This document shows positions 31,364 through 33,376 of a DNA stretch of 33,376 nucleotides, piece by piece. The notes under the pieces were generated by a model. It was not told the DNA's origin and made no database searches. It was given only the letters and a program-made list of their open reading frames with translations. Source of the stretch: a bacterium (GTDB lineage: Bacteria > Actinomycetota > Acidimicrobiia > Spongiisociales > UBA5794). Where the stretch lies: contig JAAELU010000479.1 of NCBI GenBank assembly GCA_024226255.1, positions 1 to 33,376 of the forward strand, read 5' to 3'. The first letter of the stretch is position 1, and each line of letters opens with the position of its first letter. The position numbers were made by a program, and so were the translations under genes.

Positions 31364-31417
31364 GGAACACGCAGTGTTCCTTCCAGTTCCCAAGGAACGG
31401 ACCGCTAGGTCCGTTCC
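31364..31417. repeat. Two GGAAC...GTTCC palindromes
   Basis: GGAACAC-GCA-GTGTTCC (31364-31380) has a 7-bp stem with a GCA loop. GGAACGGACC-GCTA-GGTCCGTTCC (31394-31417) is a perfect 10-bp stem. They are preceded by GGAGCTGCG (31354-31362), identical to the left arm of the palindrome at 14310. The second stem is a plausible factor-independent hairpin after the ccm operon, but no T-run follows. Confidence 0.85.
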
Positions 31418-31468
31418 CGGCTTCTGACTTCTCCGCCGCCCTCGTTAGGCTTCCTCCGGATTAGCACT

Positions 31469-31473
31469 AGGAG
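31469..31473 (+). promoter_or_regulatory. Ribosome binding site of the M1 aminopeptidase
   Basis: AGGAG ends 7 nt before the ATG at 31481 and fixes that start. Confidence 0.65.
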
Positions 31474-31480
31474 TTCCAGC

Positions 31481-33376
31481 ATGTCTACCGAAGCCGACCA
31501 TCGCCTACCGCGGACGGTCATCCCCAGCCACTACGACCTGCGCATCGAGCCCAACTTCGAAACTTTCGGTTTCAAGGGCCGGGTTGTCATCCAGGCAGCA
31601 GCAACGGAGCGAGTCGCCGAGATCGTCCTCAACTCCATTGAGATCGACCTCGACCATGTCACGGTCAAGGCGACCGGCGGATCGACCCAAGAGGCAGCCC
31701 TCAGCTATGACCCGGGCCGGGAGCGGGTGACGCTCGTTCTCGACACCCCCATCGACGTGGGTCCGGTTGAGATAGCGATCGACTACACGGGCACGATCAA
31801 CGACGACCTCCAAGGCTTCTACCGCTCTACCTACACCACTGCCGACGGTGAGGACAAGGTGATCGCAACCACCCAGTTCGAGGCGACCGACGCCCGGCGC
31901 GCCTTCCCGTGTTGGGACGAGCCCGATCTAAAGGCCACCTATGGGGTAACGCTTGTTGTACCCGAACACATGATGGCGGTGTCTAACTCTGCAGAGGTCA
32001 GCGACGAGCCGACGGAGGATGGGCGGCGGGTCGTCGTCTTCGAGACAACGATGAAGATGTCCACGTACCTGGTGGCCTTCGTCGTTGGCGAGCTCGAAGC
32101 GACGGACCCGGTCGATGTCGATGGCACACCGCTGCGAATCATCCATGTTCCCGGCAAGGCCCATCTGGCCCAGTTTGCGTTGGACGCCGGCGCCTTCGCC
32201 TTGCGGTACTTCGCCGACTACTACGACATTCCGTACCCCGGGGACAAGCTTGACATGATCGCTGTGCCCGACTTCGCCTGGGGAGCGATGGAGAACCTCG
32301 GCGCAGTCACCTACCGCGAGACCGCATTGCTTGTCGATCCGGACCGAGCAACGATGTCCGAGCAGGCCCGGGTGGCCGACGTGATCGCACATGAGTTGGC
32401 GCATATGTGGTTTGGCGACCTCGTCACGATGAAGTGGTGGAACGGGATCTGGCTGAATGAAGCGTTCGCCACCTTCATGGAATTGAAGTGTGTCGACTCC
32501 TACCGGCCCGACTGGAAACGCTGGCTGGCGTTTGCCGCCTCGCGCAACGCCGCCATGGATACCGACAGCCTGGTGTCAACTCGTCCCATCGAGTTCCCGG
32601 TTGGATCACCCGAAGAGGCCAACGAGATGTTCGACATCCTCACCTACTCCAAGGGATCGTCCGTGCTGCGGATGCTCGAGGTGTATCTGGGCGAGGACAC
32701 CTTCCGCGACGGGATCCGCCTCTATCTGAAGACGCACTCATATAGCAATACCGAGACGGCGGACCTGTGGTCTGCTCTCGAAGAGGTGTCGGGGGAACCG
32801 GTCGGCAGCATCATGGAAGGCTGGATATTCCAGGGGGGCTACCCCCGACTCAATGTCTCGCGGGACGGCGACGGCTACACGATTCGCCAGGAGCACTTCC
32901 GATTCCTTGGTGAGGGCCAGGACTCTTGGCAGGTTCCCGCTCTCTTCGGCGGGTCGGCAGATGGGCGCATCCTCGTTGAGGGCCAAGCAGCGGCCGATGC
33001 TGCGGCCGAGTTCCGGCTGAACCGGGGCGGGCAGGGCTTCTATCGCGTCCAGTACGACGGAGAACTCCGCGACGAGGTAGCGAATCAAGCGACCTCGCTG
33101 CCGGGGGAGGAGCGCTACGCGCTGGTGAGCGACCTGTGGGCCAATGTGCTGGCGGGTGATGTCCCGGCGGGTGACTTCCTCGAGTTGGCTTCCCAATTCA
33201 AAGAGGAGACCGAACCAGAGGTTTGGGGCGCAATTGTCGGTGGGCTCGGCGAGCTCAATCGAGTTGTCTCTTCGGATGATCGACCAGCGCTCCAATCGTT
33301 TGTGCGCGACTTGGTCTCGCCCGCCGCCGACCGTATGGGTTGGCAACCCGAAGAGAATGAGACCGATCTCGATCGG
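31481..33376 (+). CDS. pepN: M1-family aminopeptidase N (3' end outside window)
   Basis: This zinc aminopeptidase removes N-terminal residues from peptides in the cytoplasm. The frame is open from the ATG at 31481 to the window end, giving 632 residues; actinobacterial family members run to about 850, so the C-terminal part of the ERAP1-like domain is missing here. The N-terminal beta domain holds TQFEATDARRAFPCWDEPD (131-149). The exopeptidase motif is GAMENLG (268-274). The zinc site is HELAH (304-308), then 18 residues, then Glu327 in NEAFATF. A second-domain tyrosine is in LTYSKGSSVLRML. All catalytic residues are present. A good ribosome binding site precedes it, and it is separated from ccmG by the repeat region. 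Confidence 0.95.
   Translation, partial: MSTEADHRLPRTVIPSHYDLRIEPNFETFGFKGRVVIQAAATERVAEIVLNSIEIDLDHVTVKATGGSTQEAALSYDPGRERVTLVLDTPIDVGPVEIAIDYTGTINDDLQGFYRSTYTTADGEDKVIATTQFEATDARRAFPCWDEPDLKATYGVTLVVPEHMMAVSNSAEVSDEPTEDGRRVVVFETTMKMSTYLVAFVVGELEATDPVDVDGTPLRIIHVPGKAHLAQFALDAGAFALRYFADYYDIPYPGDKLDMIAVPDFAWGAMENLGAVTYRETALLVDPDRATMSEQARVADVIAHELAHMWFGDLVTMKWWNGIWLNEAFATFMELKCVDSYRPDWKRWLAFAASRNAAMDTDSLVSTRPIEFPVGSPEEANEMFDILTYSKGSSVLRMLEVYLGEDTFRDGIRLYLKTHSYSNTETADLWSALEEVSGEPVGSIMEGWIFQGGYPRLNVSRDGDGYTIRQEHFRFLGEGQDSWQVPALFGGSADGRILVEGQAAADAAAEFRLNRGGQGFYRVQYDGELRDEVANQATSLPGEERYALVSDLWANVLAGDVPAGDFLELASQFKEETEPEVWGAIVGGLGELNRVVSSDDRPALQSFVRDLVSPAADRMGWQPEENETDLDR

Overview
The window is GC-rich, densely coded on both strands and free of phage, IS elements, CRISPR arrays, rRNA or recognisable tRNA. 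Several features point to a high-GC actinobacterium outside the best-studied genera, possibly an uncultured Acidimicrobiia-like lineage. These are many GTG starts, repeated TANNNT boxes placed 6-7 nt before a start codon with no Shine-Dalgarno sequence (leaderless genes), an MprA/MprB-like two-component pair, and an HspR-type inverted repeat in front of lon. The taxonomic placement is inference; no marker gene here settles it.

Layout. 0.3-8.8 kb: lon protease (-) divergent from a TrmH-type RNA methyltransferase (+); an M20 peptidase and a lipoprotein (-); a membrane-anchored unknown (+); a haloalkane dehalogenase-like hydrolase overlapping a histidine phosphatase (+); and a small unknown gene. 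9.2-13.7 kb: zwf (-), then response regulator, histidine kinase and a secreted repeat protein (+). The regulator and secreted-protein promoters share an 11-bp-phased direct repeat. 13.8-20.6 kb: DUF1992 protein (-), glycerate 2-kinase and a double GNAT protein (+), then a polytopic GT-C-like membrane protein, a beta-rich unknown, a PH-like membrane protein and a Nudix hydrolase (all -). 20.8-24.8 kb: PAS histidine kinase (+), thioredoxin and DUF2007 protein (-), and a secreted protein joining a propeller-like domain to RTX-type repeats. That propeller-like domain is paralogous to the lipoprotein at 3.5 kb.

24.9-31.2 kb is the functional centrepiece: a complete System I cytochrome c maturation operon, ccmA-B-C-D-E-F-H(I)-G. 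Every junction overlaps by 1-4 bp, which implies one translationally coupled transcript. ABC subunits A/B and membrane proteins C/D deliver haem to the haem chaperone E, F (with H) attaches it to apocytochrome, and G and H handle the CXXCH thiols. An M1 aminopeptidase N follows and is cut by the window end.

The most unusual non-coding signal is a family of heptanucleotide tandem arrays in five intergenic regions, with core RYCAG and a locus-specific leading dinucleotide. At three loci the arrays form inverted pairs. At three loci they sit beside palindromes with GGAAC...GTTCC arms, and three palindromes share a GCA loop while their arm sequences vary in a compensatory way. They look like mobile or structurally selected intergenic elements rather than genes.
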